Source: Lactobacillus hominis DSM 23910 = CRBIP 24.179 (GTDB lineage Bacteria > Bacillota > Bacilli > Lactobacillales > Lactobacillaceae). Taken from it: 49,084 nt of DNA. This document shows, piece after piece, positions 18,295-25,114 of this stretch. Below the pieces are notes generated by a model. That model was not told the DNA's origin. It saw only the letters and a program-made list of their open reading frames with translations, and searched no databases. The DNA is taken from positions 1 through 49,084 of the forward strand of contig NZ_CAKE01000020.1 in the NCBI RefSeq assembly GCF_000296835.1, written 5' to 3'. The stretch's first letter is position 1, and each line of letters starts with the position of its first letter. Made by a program: the position numbers and the translations under genes.

Positions 18295-18337
18295 AAAAAA
18301 TCACCGATGATTTTTCAAAATCATCGGTGATTTTTTT
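18295..18337. terminator. strong bidirectional terminator between aspS and the aminotransferase
   Basis: Bases 18295-18314 and 18317-18336 are perfect reverse complements (20 bp) with a two-base centre. A6 and T7 flanks serve both convergent genes. Confidence 0.93.
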
Positions 18338-18342
18338 GTAAA

Positions 18343-19530
18343 TTAATTATTTAAATTTTCTACGAAATTAGTAATTCTTCGTAAAGACTCTTTCAGATTT
18401 TCTTTAGATGAGGCATAGGACATACGAACATATCCTTGGCCACCTGTTCCAAAATATCTTCCGGGAGTAACACCAACGCGGGCTTTTTTAGCTAATTCAT
18501 TAGCAAATGTTTCGTCATCATTGCCAAATTGATCCGGAATTTTGGCAAAGATATAGAATGCACCTTGAGGAGTAGACATTTCAAAGCCAATTTTTTCAAG
18601 TCCTGTCTTCATAAATTCAAGTCGATCTGCATAAATACTACGTGCCTTAATTGGATCTTCATGTCCGTTATTCAAAGCCTCAATTGCCGCTGCTTGAACA
18701 TTATCAGTCACAGATGTAACTAAGAAAGCGTTCATCTTAATGATATTTTTCATAACTTCTTGTGGACCCGCAATATAGCCCAAACGCCAGCCAGTCATCG
18801 CATATGCTTTAGATAATCCAGAAATTAAAATATTACGATCTGGAATAAATTGAGAAAGAGAATGGTGTTTATTATTTCCATAAACCAATTCACCATAAAT
18901 TTCATCGCTGACAGAAATCAAATTATTTTTTTCAATTACTTGGCTAAGACCTAATAATTGTTGCTTAGAATAGACGCGTCCAGTAGGATTAGATGGATCG
19001 GTTAAAATAATTGCCTTTATTGGACCTTGCTGATCGATAACTTTTTGCAAGTGTTCAGGCGTTAAAATAAAGCCATCTTTTGAAGTATCGACTTGAACAG
19101 GAATAGCGCCAGTAACTTTAATTAACTGAAAATACAAAGCCCAAACTGGGGTAGGAACGATAATCTTATCTCCAGGATTTAAAATAGACATAAAAACATC
19201 ATTCAGAGCCCCGGTTGCACCAACGCTAATACAAATTTCACTGTTAGGGTCATAATTTAAATCAAGAGAACGTTTTAAATATGAACTAACTGCTTGACGT
19301 AATTCTGGCTTTCCGCTTTGTGGAGCATAGTGAGAGTCATTAGCTAAAATATCGTCAACTGCTGCTTGTTTAATATGATCCGGGGTATTTAAATCGGGCT
19401 CACCAATAGTTAACTTAATAATTCCAGGAATGGTAGAAACTTTTTGATCAAAGGCTCTAATTTTTGAGGGTCCTAATTCTGATAATCTTTCATTAAAATG
19501 ATTATTTAAGTTTGAAGCTAAATGTGGCAT
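18343..19530 (-). CDS. class I/II PLP-dependent aminotransferase
   Basis: Transaminase of the aspartate/aromatic group (AraT/PatA-like), 395 residues. The PLP-binding lysine sits in SGLSKAYAMTGWRLGY (near 236), the NPTGRVYS substrate loop is near 173, SDEIYGELVY near 205, and the Arg of VRMSYASS near 370 binds the substrate carboxylate. I use the ATG at 19530 because AAGGAGAT lies 7 bases upstream; the open frame continues 20 codons to 19590, but those residues are not aminotransferase-like. Whether it prefers aromatic, branched-chain or N-acetyl-diaminopimelate substrates cannot be told. It is a single gene, divergent from msrB. Confidence 0.9.
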   Translation of the reverse strand: MPHLASNLNNHFNERLSELGPSKIRAFDQKVSTIPGIIKLTIGEPDLNTPDHIKQAAVDDILANDSHYAPQSGKPELRQAVSSYLKRSLDLNYDPNSEICISVGATGALNDVFMSILNPGDKIIVPTPVWALYFQLIKVTGAIPVQVDTSKDGFILTPEHLQKVIDQQGPIKAIILTDPSNPTGRVYSKQQLLGLSQVIEKNNLISVSDEIYGELVYGNNKHHSLSQFIPDRNILISGLSKAYAMTGWRLGYIAGPQEVMKNIIKMNAFLVTSVTDNVQAAAIEALNNGHEDPIKARSIYADRLEFMKTGLEKIGFEMSTPQGAFYIFAKIPDQFGNDDETFANELAKKARVGVTPGRYFGTGGQGYVRMSYASSKENLKESLRRITNFVENLNN

Positions 19531-19629
19531 ATTTGGTATCTCCTTATCATTCGTTATTAGAATTTTAAAATAAAGATTTGTTTGAAACAATACTTTAATT
19601 CAAATTGCTTCAATATATAAGCTAGGTTT

Positions 19630-19652
19630 TGTTATATTATTAAGTGAGAGGA
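19630..19652 (+). promoter_or_regulatory. msrB promoter and ribosome site
   Basis: An extended -10 (TG at 19630-19631, TATATT at 19633-19638) is followed by GAGAGGA (19646-19652) before ATG 19660. No clear -35 is seen. The short distance implies a 5' leader of about 15 bases. Confidence 0.5.
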
Positions 19653-19659
19653 TACATTT

Positions 19660-20100
19660 ATGAAAGAAAATAATTTTGACAAAGATAGGGCATTAAAAAA
19701 ATTAACGTCAGAGCAATATCAAGTTACTCAAAATGCTGCTACTGAATATCCTTTTACAGGAAAATACGATAATTTTTATGAAAAAGGAATTTATGTAGAT
19801 ATCGTTTCAGGCGAGCCTTTATTTTCAAGTGAAGATAAATATAATGCGGGATGTGGCTGGCCCAGTTTTACTAAACCAATAAAAAAATTAACTTATAAGA
19901 GAGATCAATCTCACAATATGGAAAGAACTGAAGTAAAAAGTCCGCTTGCCCAATCGCATCTAGGCCATGTTTTTACAGATGGTCCGCAAGATAAGGGCGG
20001 TTTACGATATTGTATTAATTCTGCTGCGCTAAAGTTTATTCCATATGATAAGCTTGAGGATGAAGGATACGGAGAATATAAGAAAATCTTTGAGGAGTAA
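19660..20100 (+). CDS. msrB: peptide-methionine (R)-S-oxide reductase
   Basis: Repairs the R form of oxidised methionine, 146 residues, cytoplasmic. The AGCGWPSF block (C65) and the catalytic Cys in RYCINS (C118) are both present, together with SHLGHVF near 99. The two CxxC zinc pairs of some MsrB proteins are absent, so this is the zinc-free type. It is the first gene of msrB - SGNH hydrolase - msrA, with 5 bases before the next start. Its partner msrA, which handles the S form, is destroyed by the prophage (20916-20999), so this locus can repair only the R isomer. Confidence 0.96.
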   Translation: MKENNFDKDRALKKLTSEQYQVTQNAATEYPFTGKYDNFYEKGIYVDIVSGEPLFSSEDKYNAGCGWPSFTKPIKKLTYKRDQSHNMERTEVKSPLAQSHLGHVFTDGPQDKGGLRYCINSAALKFIPYDKLEDEGYGEYKKIFEE

Positions 20101-20105
20101 ATAAA

Positions 20106-20873
20106 ATGAACTTTTTAGAAAAATTTGATGACTTACAAGTTCCAGAAGAAAATATTCCAGAATTACTTGAATTGGCTGGTCAAAATCCAGAGTTTTTTGA
20201 AAAAGTGGTAACAGCTGAAGGAAACAGTAGCAAATATTCAGTTGCTAAAACCAAAAGAAAAGCCAGCGACCTAGTTAATAGACAAATTGCTTTTTTAGGT
20301 AGTTCAGTAACTTATGGAGCAGGTTCCTTAGGCGACTCGTTTGTGGACTATTTGGTTAAAGAAGATGGGATTTTTGCCTTTAAAGAAGCAGTTTCAGGAA
20401 CCACTTTGGCAGAAATTAACGATGGCTCATATGTAACAAGATTAGAGAAATTGCCAGTTCTTGAAAAAATTAGTGCATTTGTTTTACAACTTTCAACTAA
20501 TGATGCACGTAATGAGCAAATTGGAATTGGTAAGATTAGTGATAATGACAAATATGACATCACTACAGTTGCTGGAGCTATTGAATATATTCTTGACTAT
20601 GTTAAAAAAACTTGGAATTGTCCGGTAATTCTATTTTCAAATCCTAAGTTTGATTCTGAACGTTACGAGCAAATGGTAGAAATGGCTAAGCAATTGCAGA
20701 AAAAGTGGCATTTCACTTTCTTGAATTTATATGACGATTCAAAATTTGACTATTCTGAGAAAGATTATAAATTGTATATGATTGATCCAATTCATCCAAC
20801 AAGAGCTGGCTATAAGCTTAGCTGGACTCATACATTTGAGGAAACTTTGAATAAAGTTATTGAAGATCAATAA
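20106..20873 (+). CDS. SGNH/GDSL-family hydrolase
   Basis: Probable esterase or acylhydrolase, 255 residues, without signal peptide. The catalytic Ser lies in GSSVTYG (S66, block I), the block III Asn in STNDARN (near 138), and the Asp-His pair in DPIHPTRAGY (near 234-237). The substrate is unknown. It lies between msrB and the broken msrA, spaced 5 bases from msrB, so it is probably cotranscribed with the oxidative-repair genes. AGGAGT lies before ATG 20106. Confidence 0.85.
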   Translation: MNFLEKFDDLQVPEENIPELLELAGQNPEFFEKVVTAEGNSSKYSVAKTKRKASDLVNRQIAFLGSSVTYGAGSLGDSFVDYLVKEDGIFAFKEAVSGTTLAEINDGSYVTRLEKLPVLEKISAFVLQLSTNDARNEQIGIGKISDNDKYDITTVAGAIEYILDYVKKTWNCPVILFSNPKFDSERYEQMVEMAKQLQKKWHFTFLNLYDDSKFDYSEKDYKLYMIDPIHPTRAGYKLSWTHTFEETLNKVIEDQ

Positions 20874-20915
20874 CTGATAAAAACTAAAATAAATTTCGAA
20901 AGAGGAATGAAGAAA

Positions 20916-20999
20916 ATGAATTTAGACAAAAATTCTTCTCTGACTAAGAATTTGGACACGGCTATCTTTGCAGGTGGCTGCTTTTGGTGTATGAAATAA
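20916..20999 (+). pseudogene. msrA: peptide-methionine (S)-S-oxide reductase, 5' fragment cut by prophage
   Basis: Only 27 codons remain, with the ribosome site AGAGGA before ATG 20916. The fragment ends FAGGCFWCMK then TAA. FAGGCFWC is the catalytic motif of MsrA (the first Cys attacks the sulfoxide). A whole MsrA has about 150 further residues, none of which follow here; instead the next gene is a phage integrase on the opposite strand. The break lies immediately after the catalytic motif, at about 20990-20995. The rest of the gene should be beyond the right end of the prophage. No activity is possible from this piece. Confidence 0.88.
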
Positions 21000-21010
21000 G
21001 CTACTTGGAG
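20970..21010. other. likely left attachment site (attL) inside msrA
   Basis: Host reading frame is lost between the TGTATG that follows GCFWC and the AAATAAGC after it. The integrase gene ends 134-144 bases further on, the usual distance. The core sequence cannot be defined without attR; it probably includes part of the Trp-Cys-Met codons. Confidence 0.6.
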
Positions 21011-21090
21011 TAAGTGCCTTATGGGCGCAAGGGATGCGAGTCTATTTAATATTCTGAAATTCTTTCTATAGTGGAAAAAAAGTGAAAACA

Positions 21091-21137
21091 AAAACGAAAC
21101 TCAAAATTTTAGCAACATATTTGAGTTTCGTTTTTTA
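21091..21137. terminator. terminator of the integrase gene
   Basis: AAAACGAAACTCAAA (21091-21105) pairs perfectly with TTTGAGTTTCGTTTT (21120-21134). Runs of A and T at the two ends allow use from both sides. It lies 7-10 bases past the int stop codon and also shields host msrB transcription from running into the prophage. Confidence 0.88.
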
Positions 21138-21143
21138 GTAGAA

Positions 21144-22343
21144 TCAATTTTTTAAAACTTTTAGTGATGGTAGATCACTTGATACGTCAAGCATATCAAG
21201 TTTGTTTTTCAAATCTTTTTTGACTTTATCGGTAACATGAAGATATATCTCACGTGTAATTCTAGAATTACCATGACCAACTCTTTTTTGAATTACATAT
21301 AAAGGTACACCTAGTTCAGCTAGTTTTGATATATGTGTATGTCTAAAAAAATGGCTTGTCAGGTCCTTTTTTATTCCTTGACGTCTGGCTATACTCTTGA
21401 GTACATTATTAACTTTACCGGGTATAAAATAGCCATCTGAAGTAGGCCACTCATTAACAAACAGAAAATCATTTAACTTTTTGCCTTTAAAGTGTTCTTT
21501 AACAAGTTTGACAGCATCATCGGAAAGTAATACATCACGATTACTATTCCCAGTTTTGGCAGAATTACTTTTGGAATGACGCTTATTTTTCTCTGGTTCA
21601 TTTCTATGCGTAAGAAGAGTACCGCTAACACGAGCAAACCATTCTCCATCTTTAGTTTGTAAAATATCCTTTTTTTGAAGAGATGAAGCTTCACCTATAC
21701 GCATCCCTGTTAAATACATCCAGGTAAACAGATCTTTCAAGTCTTTTCTTTTTTGTTCATCGCAATCTTTTAATATTTTTTGAAGTTCAGTATCAGTTAA
21801 GTATTTGTTTTCAATTTCATCATTCTTTTTTGCGCGTTCATTTTTATAAGTGGGTCTGGAATTGGTAACAGGATTTTCAGTTAAATATCCATATCTAATC
21901 CCATATTCGTATACTGCGGATAGGCAAGACCTGTAGGATTGAACTGTAGCATTGGCTAATTTTTTCTCATATAGTAAACTATCAAAATATTTATTTAACA
22001 AGGTAGGTTTGATTTTTTTTGCAATCGTTTGTCCGTCTAAATCCTCTACCATAATTGCTAGGGTATGTTGTTTGCGATAAAGTGTGGTTTCAGCAAGTTG
22101 ATCTTTGGCCAACTCGAAATACTTTTTAACAAGTTGAGATAACGTTATGTTGGAATTTCCGCTTTGTAATTCTTGTAGTTTCTTTTCTATTTTCTTGTTC
22201 AATTCAATTTGAGCATCTTTACGAACACGAGCGGTATTTTTACCGTATGTAACACTGACATGTTTCCATTTACCAGTTAGTGGATTTTTAAACATATCGT
22301 TAAAGACATATTTACCAGTCTTTTTATTTTCAGTTACCCACAT
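21144..22343 (-). CDS. int: phage tyrosine recombinase (integrase)
   Basis: Site-specific recombinase, 399 residues, that inserts and excises the prophage. An N-terminal arm-binding domain (about 1-50, GKWKHVSVTYGKN) is followed by the SAM-like core-binding domain (about 65-155) and the catalytic domain from about 175. The catalytic set is complete: R215 (TGMRIGE), H331 and R334 (HFFRH), H357 (VGHGN) and nucleophile Y367 (REIYLHV). The start has AGGAGG 8 bases upstream. The ribosome site lies inside a 17-bp dyad (22355-22371), and the 5' leader of its mRNA, if it starts further out, would be antisense to one or both copies of the duplicated RNA. Confidence 0.96.
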   Translation of the reverse strand: MWVTENKKTGKYVFNDMFKNPLTGKWKHVSVTYGKNTARVRKDAQIELNKKIEKKLQELQSGNSNITLSQLVKKYFELAKDQLAETTLYRKQHTLAIMVEDLDGQTIAKKIKPTLLNKYFDSLLYEKKLANATVQSYRSCLSAVYEYGIRYGYLTENPVTNSRPTYKNERAKKNDEIENKYLTDTELQKILKDCDEQKRKDLKDLFTWMYLTGMRIGEASSLQKKDILQTKDGEWFARVSGTLLTHRNEPEKNKRHSKSNSAKTGNSNRDVLLSDDAVKLVKEHFKGKKLNDFLFVNEWPTSDGYFIPGKVNNVLKSIARRQGIKKDLTSHFFRHTHISKLAELGVPLYVIQKRVGHGNSRITREIYLHVTDKVKKDLKNKLDMLDVSSDLPSLKVLKN

Positions 22344-22354
22344 AATTAATGCCT

Positions 22355-22371
22355 CCTATTTTTAAAATAGG
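22355..22371. promoter_or_regulatory. operator-like dyad before RNA copy 1 and over the int ribosome site
   Basis: CCTATTTT (22355-22362) and AAAATAGG (22364-22371) form a perfect 8-bp dyad. A TAAAAT -10 candidate for RNA copy 1 (22363-22368) lies in it. The second copy is preceded by TCTATTTT and AAAATAGA with four bases between them (22559-22578), again around TAAAAT. The same dyad before both copies suggests one regulator or a shared promoter element. Confidence 0.4.
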
Positions 22372-22374
22372 ATA

Positions 22375-22470
22375 TGCAAAAACTCCATAGATTTAGCTCT
22401 ATGCTTTTTACTATATCCAAGGCTCTATTCAGTGCTGACCGCCAAATCTTTGCTGAATAGAGCTATTTTT
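22375..22470 (+). ncRNA. duplicated prophage hairpin RNA, copy 1
   Basis: Predicted RNA of about 95 nt. Hairpin 1 is CATAGA-6-TCTATG (22386-22403). A pyrimidine-rich linker leads to hairpin 2, GCTCTATTCAG with CTGAATAGAGC (11 bp, ending at 22463), followed by a T-run, so it looks self-terminating. The core 22378-22464 is 82 of 87 identical to copy 2. All differences either fall in loops and linker or keep or add a pair in hairpin 2. No reading frame is conserved. A family of RNAs near integrase genes in lactobacilli (Rfam Lacto-int) is known; whether this belongs to it needs a covariance search. Confidence 0.6.
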
Positions 22471-22581
22471 ACTTTTTAGCTTAGCTTTTATAGTCATCAA
22501 AGTATTGGACTAAAATAATTAGTTTATCTTTTAATTTGAAGTTAAGATGCAACTTCATTCTATTTTTGATAAAATAGAGTA

Positions 22582-22676
22582 CGTAAAAACTCCATAGATT
22601 TAGTTCTATGCTTTTTACTATATTCGAGGCTCTATTCAGCGCTGACCGCCAAATCTTTGCTGAATAGGGCTTTTTC
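22582..22676 (+). ncRNA. duplicated prophage hairpin RNA, copy 2
   Basis: Second copy, 207 bases after the first, with the core at 22585-22671. Hairpin 1 keeps CATAGA/TCTATG with one loop change (C to T). In hairpin 2 an A-to-G change turns a U-A pair into U-G, and a T-to-C change adds one pair, so the fold is preserved. TTTTTCTT follows. A TAAAAT -10 candidate (22570-22575) within a dyad precedes it. The 110 bases between the copies hold no convincing gene. Confidence 0.6.
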
Positions 22677-22730
22677 TTTATTGATTAATATTTAAAACTA
22701 AAAACACGTTAATAAATATTTTGTTAGAAT

Positions 22731-22822
22731 AGGGATGAAAGGGAAGCCTTTCATTTGGATCACGTGTCCCCAACTTTGGGGTGAGCCGGTAAAGTGTCAC
22801 GAGCACTTTGCCGGCTTTTTTG
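22731..22822 (+). ncRNA. third structured RNA near int, ending in a strong terminator
   Basis: An extended -10 (TGT then TAGAAT, 22722-22730) would start RNA near 22737. Hairpins follow: TGAAAGG/CCTTTCA (22736-22753), CCCCA/TGGGG (22768-22781), and a 12-bp stem GCCGGTAAAGTG/CACTTTGCCGGC (22785-22796 with 22804-22815, one wobble) with T7. The GC content is clearly higher than its surroundings. There is no open frame with a ribosome site, and no gene starts right after it, so a leader role is less likely than an independent RNA. Confidence 0.5.
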
Positions 22823-22845
22823 TTTTTTATAGTTAATTAATAGAG

Positions 22846-23001
22846 TTAGTCATCAGTATCTGTATCACTACCAGAATCATCATTAGGTTTTGTGATAGTT
22901 TGTGTAGACGATGCTGTAAGTTTTAAAGGCTTGCCGTAAGTATCCATAGTATCGGAATTCCATGGTTGAAGAAGATAAGTGTCTACAGCGAGATAAGCAA
23001 T
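22846..23001 (-). pseudogene. 3' remnant of a minus-strand lysogeny-region gene
   Basis: On the minus strand an open frame with coding character ends at 22846. It includes PWNSDTMDTYGKPLKLTAS and a Ser/Thr/Asp-rich end (DDSGSDTDTDD). There is no ribosome site or start at a sensible place, and upstream (past about 22960) it runs into the plus-strand gene and meets stops at 23002. The position, just after int on the same strand, is where phages of this group carry superinfection-exclusion and repressor genes. I read it as the tail of such a gene whose rest was deleted. The family is not recognised. Confidence 0.45.
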
Positions 23002-23273
23002 TTACTATAAAAAAACCAGTATATAGCAAAGAATGGATCAAGTTGAGCAAAGAAATTGATGCTTGGTGCCATAAAAATAAAGCAGAATATGGTGCTGGAT
23101 ATCAAACTTTGCACGATCAAATTTATGGAGCAATCAGATTCGTCACTGGTTGTAGTCGTATTAAAAGTTTAACCAAATACGATGTACCAGCAGCTAGATT
23201 TATCTTTGAGCAGATGATATCTGAATTTAAGAAAAATAGAGGTAATAAAAATGGACGAAGAATTTATCAATGA
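22962..23273 (+). CDS. ORF6C-like phage protein, probably N-terminally truncated antirepressor
   Basis: The 103-residue product, KEWIKLSKEIDAWCHKNKAE..LHDQIYGAIRFVTGCSRI..YDVPAARFIFEQMI (residues about 22-89), resembles the C-terminal ORF6C domain of phage antirepressors, which normally follows an N-terminal BRO/KilA domain. That N-terminal part is missing. An in-frame stop lies 12 bases before ATG 22962, and there is no Shine-Dalgarno sequence. The gene faces the minus-strand remnant at 22846-23001 and overlaps it, as expected if a deletion joined two unrelated genes here. Function, if any, is doubtful. Confidence 0.55.
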   Translation: MVEEDKCLQRDKQFTIKKPVYSKEWIKLSKEIDAWCHKNKAEYGAGYQTLHDQIYGAIRFVTGCSRIKSLTKYDVPAARFIFEQMISEFKKNRGNKNGRRIYQ

Positions 23274-23367
23274 ATTACGTAATTACACTTTAAAACAAAT
23301 GAAAGAAGAACAGTCTCCAGCCTTAATCAGCAAGTTAGTTGCTGAACTGATGGAGCTGCAAAGGTAG
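23251..23367 (+). CDS. 38-residue phage protein, unknown
   Basis: Short acidic helical product (MDEEFINELRNYTLKQMKEE start). GAGGT precedes ATG 23251, and it overlaps the end of the preceding frame by 23 bases, in the compact style of phage early genes. No family recognised. Confidence 0.55.
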   Translation: MDEEFINELRNYTLKQMKEEQSPALISKLVAELMELQR

Positions 23368-23377
23368 GTGAATATAT

Positions 23378-23626
23378 ATGATGGCTAATGGGTGGAAGAC
23401 ACCTGACCAGATACAAGAAGACTATCACCTCAGTCAGTCGGCGTTTTATACTTGGAAAACAGAATGTGAAGAATCGCAATTTAAGGATGCTATTATTCGG
23501 CCAACTGGTAAACACACATATATAGTTGAGCAAAGATGGCAAGAGTTCATAACTTGGCGGTCAGATGAACGTGAAAAGGATCTACTGGATCCACATTTGC
23601 GAGTTCAAAAAGAGTCTCGGATATAG
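23378..23626 (+). CDS. DUF771-like helix-turn-helix phage protein
   Basis: An 82-residue product with the pattern KTPDQIQEDYHLSQSAFYTWKT (about 7-28), a helix-turn-helix of the kind found in excisionase-like DUF771 proteins, then CEESQFKDAIIRP and WQEFITWRS. It probably binds DNA, and an excisionase or early regulator is possible. The ribosome site AAAGGTAGGTG lies 8 bases before ATG 23378. With CI and Cro missing, this is one of only two or three candidate DNA-binding regulators left in the early region. Confidence 0.7.
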   Translation: MMANGWKTPDQIQEDYHLSQSAFYTWKTECEESQFKDAIIRPTGKHTYIVEQRWQEFITWRSDEREKDLLDPHLRVQKESRI

Positions 23627-23649
23627 ATTTAAAGATTAGGAGTTAAACA

Positions 23650-23820
23650 ATGTATAAGACAGATATTTTAATTTCAAAATGGGTTAACAAAAAGATCAAT
23701 AAGTTCCTTCAAACAAAACTAAGTACCAAAGAAACAGATATTTTTATGTTTACTGGCATTTTTTCAGGGTTCATTATCTTTATGATTTTGTTTTACTGCG
23801 TTATTTTGCCTAATTTGTAG
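23650..23820 (+). CDS. 56-residue single-helix membrane protein
   Basis: Amphipathic basic N-terminal half (ISKWVNKKINKFLQTK) and one hydrophobic segment (about residues 35-53), ending at PNL. TTAGGAGT lies before ATG 23650. It is a small phage membrane protein of unknown role. Confidence 0.6.
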   Translation: MYKTDILISKWVNKKINKFLQTKLSTKETDIFMFTGIFSGFIIFMILFYCVILPNL

Positions 23821-23830
23821 GAGGGATGAA

Positions 23831-24028
23831 ATGCTTAGTCTAAAGACAATGCACAAGCTTGTTTTAAACTCTAATGTTTATCAAATAAAGCAACCAATTC
23901 AAAAAGATAGATATACATTGTTGTTTGAAAAAGAGCTAGAAAAAAGCCCATCGCTAACGGCAATTAGTGATGGACTTACAAAAAATAAATTTCATATTGA
24001 TTATAGCATGTGTGCGATAAGGCGGTGA
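23831..24028 (+). CDS. 65-residue phage protein, unknown
   Basis: AGGAGGGATGAA places the start at ATG 23831. The product is basic and helical without a recognised domain. Its stop lies just inside the ribosome site of the replication-initiator gene, so the two are probably coupled. Confidence 0.6.
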   Translation: MLSLKTMHKLVLNSNVYQIKQPIQKDRYTLLFEKELEKSPSLTAISDGLTKNKFHIDYSMCAIRR

Positions 24029-24033
24029 ATGAG

Positions 24034-24780
24034 ATGGTAAGAATTAAAAAAGTTTATGACAAACATTATACAGTCATAAATAATTCAATTCTCAATGATA
24101 CATCGCTTAAGTGGGAAGACAAAGGTCTTTTTACTTATCTATGGTCTCAATCTGATGAGTGGGATTTCTATGCGAAAGAAGTAGCAAAGCATGGTGCTGA
24201 TAGCGAAGATAAAGTATATAAAATACTTCGCAAGCTAGAAGAACACGGCTATTTGCTTAGACAACGACAACGTAACAACAAAGGACAACTAAAGGCAAAT
24301 AAATGGCTATTGTCTGAAACTCCAAGGCAAAAATGGATCAGTATGTATAAAAAACGTACCGATAAAAAAGAGGCACCTATTAGGCAAAATCCAGAACAGG
24401 TAAAACCAGATCTGGAAAAACCTAATATGGTAAAACCGGATCTAACAAGTACTAACTGTAACAAATACTTATCTAAACAAATAAAGAACTTAAATAAATC
24501 TCTCTCTAAAGAGAGAAAGAGAGACCAGGAAGTAATTGAAATATTAATCAATTATCTAAATGAGTTTGCTAATGAGTGGCACAGAGCACCAATTACTTTT
24601 TCACCAGAAGAATATAAAAAATTAGTTAATGCAGTACATAACAAAGAAACGAGTTCTCTTAGGAGCTTAGCAGAGAAAACCGTTATTTACAGTGAACAAT
24701 ACCCGCAAGGCTATTTGTTGAACTGCATTAAGAATTTACCGGAAGTGATAAAAGATAATGATAATTCACAGGAGAGCTAA
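24034..24780 (+). CDS. phage replication initiator/replisome organiser (winged helix)
   Basis: A 248-residue product. The N-terminal winged-helix domain (about 1-95) is of the type in phage replication proteins (VINNSILNDTSLKWEDKGLFTYL, YKILRKLEEHGYLLR). A low-complexity linker (about 100-150) contains VKPDL twice, 10 residues apart, and the C-terminal helical part (about 160-240) is DnaD-like. It should bind the phage origin and recruit host replication proteins. I use ATG 24034 with AAGGCGGTGA upstream; in-frame GTGs at 24010 and 24025 overlap the previous gene. Iteron-like repeats in its own linker suggest the origin is inside the gene. No phage helicase or loader follows. Confidence 0.75.
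   Translation: MVRIKKVYDKHYTVINNSILNDTSLKWEDKGLFTYLWSQSDEWDFYAKEVAKHGADSEDKVYKILRKLEEHGYLLRQRQRNNKGQLKANKWLLSETPRQKWISMYKKRTDKKEAPIRQNPEQVKPDLEKPNMVKPDLTSTNCNKYLSKQIKNLNKSLSKERKRDQEVIEILINYLNEFANEWHRAPITFSPEEYKKLVNAVHNKETSSLRSLAEKTVIYSEQYPQGYLLNCIKNLPEVIKDNDNSQES
24399..24516. repeat. iteron-like repeats inside the replication gene, candidate origin
   Basis: GGTAAAACCAGATCT (24399-24413) recurs as GGTAAAACCGGATCT exactly 30 bases on (24429-24443). At 24499-24516 there is a TCTCTCT/AGAGAGA dyad. Repeats within the linker of the initiator gene are a common phage origin layout. The 30-base period also encodes a 10-residue protein repeat, so protein-level repetition is an alternative reason. Confidence 0.4.
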
Positions 24781-24781
24781 T

Positions 24782-25111
24782 ATGCACAAAATAGAAGAAT
24801 TATGGATTGATTATGAGTTGGCATGCAGAAGCTGCAACTATGTAAAAGCATGGAACTATGCCATAGAGCTGGCTGAAATCAATAAACTAGATTTACTTAG
24901 CGAGTTGAGAGAAATATATGATTTATGCAAGATTGAGGATTATGAGGGACAAGAATTACAAGTTCGGCAAATAACCGATCTATTAATTGATGCATGCAAG
25001 GCCAGACTAAGAAATGGGTTGCCACTAGTAGCTATAGGACGCCGAAAAATAATGAATGTGGTACTAGAGATGAATACAGTACTAAAAGTTGTTGATGAAC
25101 CAGGAGAATAA
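24782..25111 (+). CDS. 109-residue helical phage protein, unknown
   Basis: Acidic helical product (start MHKIEELWIDYEL). I use ATG 24782, one base after the stop of the initiator gene, with CAGGAGAG upstream; an in-frame ATG at 24758 lies inside the previous gene without a ribosome site. It is coupled to the replication gene; its role is unknown. Confidence 0.65.
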   Translation: MHKIEELWIDYELACRSCNYVKAWNYAIELAEINKLDLLSELREIYDLCKIEDYEGQELQVRQITDLLIDACKARLRNGLPLVAIGRRKIMNVVLEMNTVLKVVDEPGE

Positions 25112-25114
25112 ATC

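Noticed and set aside
22486-22563. 25-codon minus-strand frame between the two RNA copies (possible Fst-like toxin)
   Set aside because: No ribosome site, a hydrophilic charged product, and none of the Pro/Gly/Trp pattern of Fst toxins.
22378-22671. CRISPR-like or IS-end repeats
   Set aside because: Only two copies of 87 bases, no spacers of regular size, no transposase, and structure-preserving changes that fit an RNA gene better.
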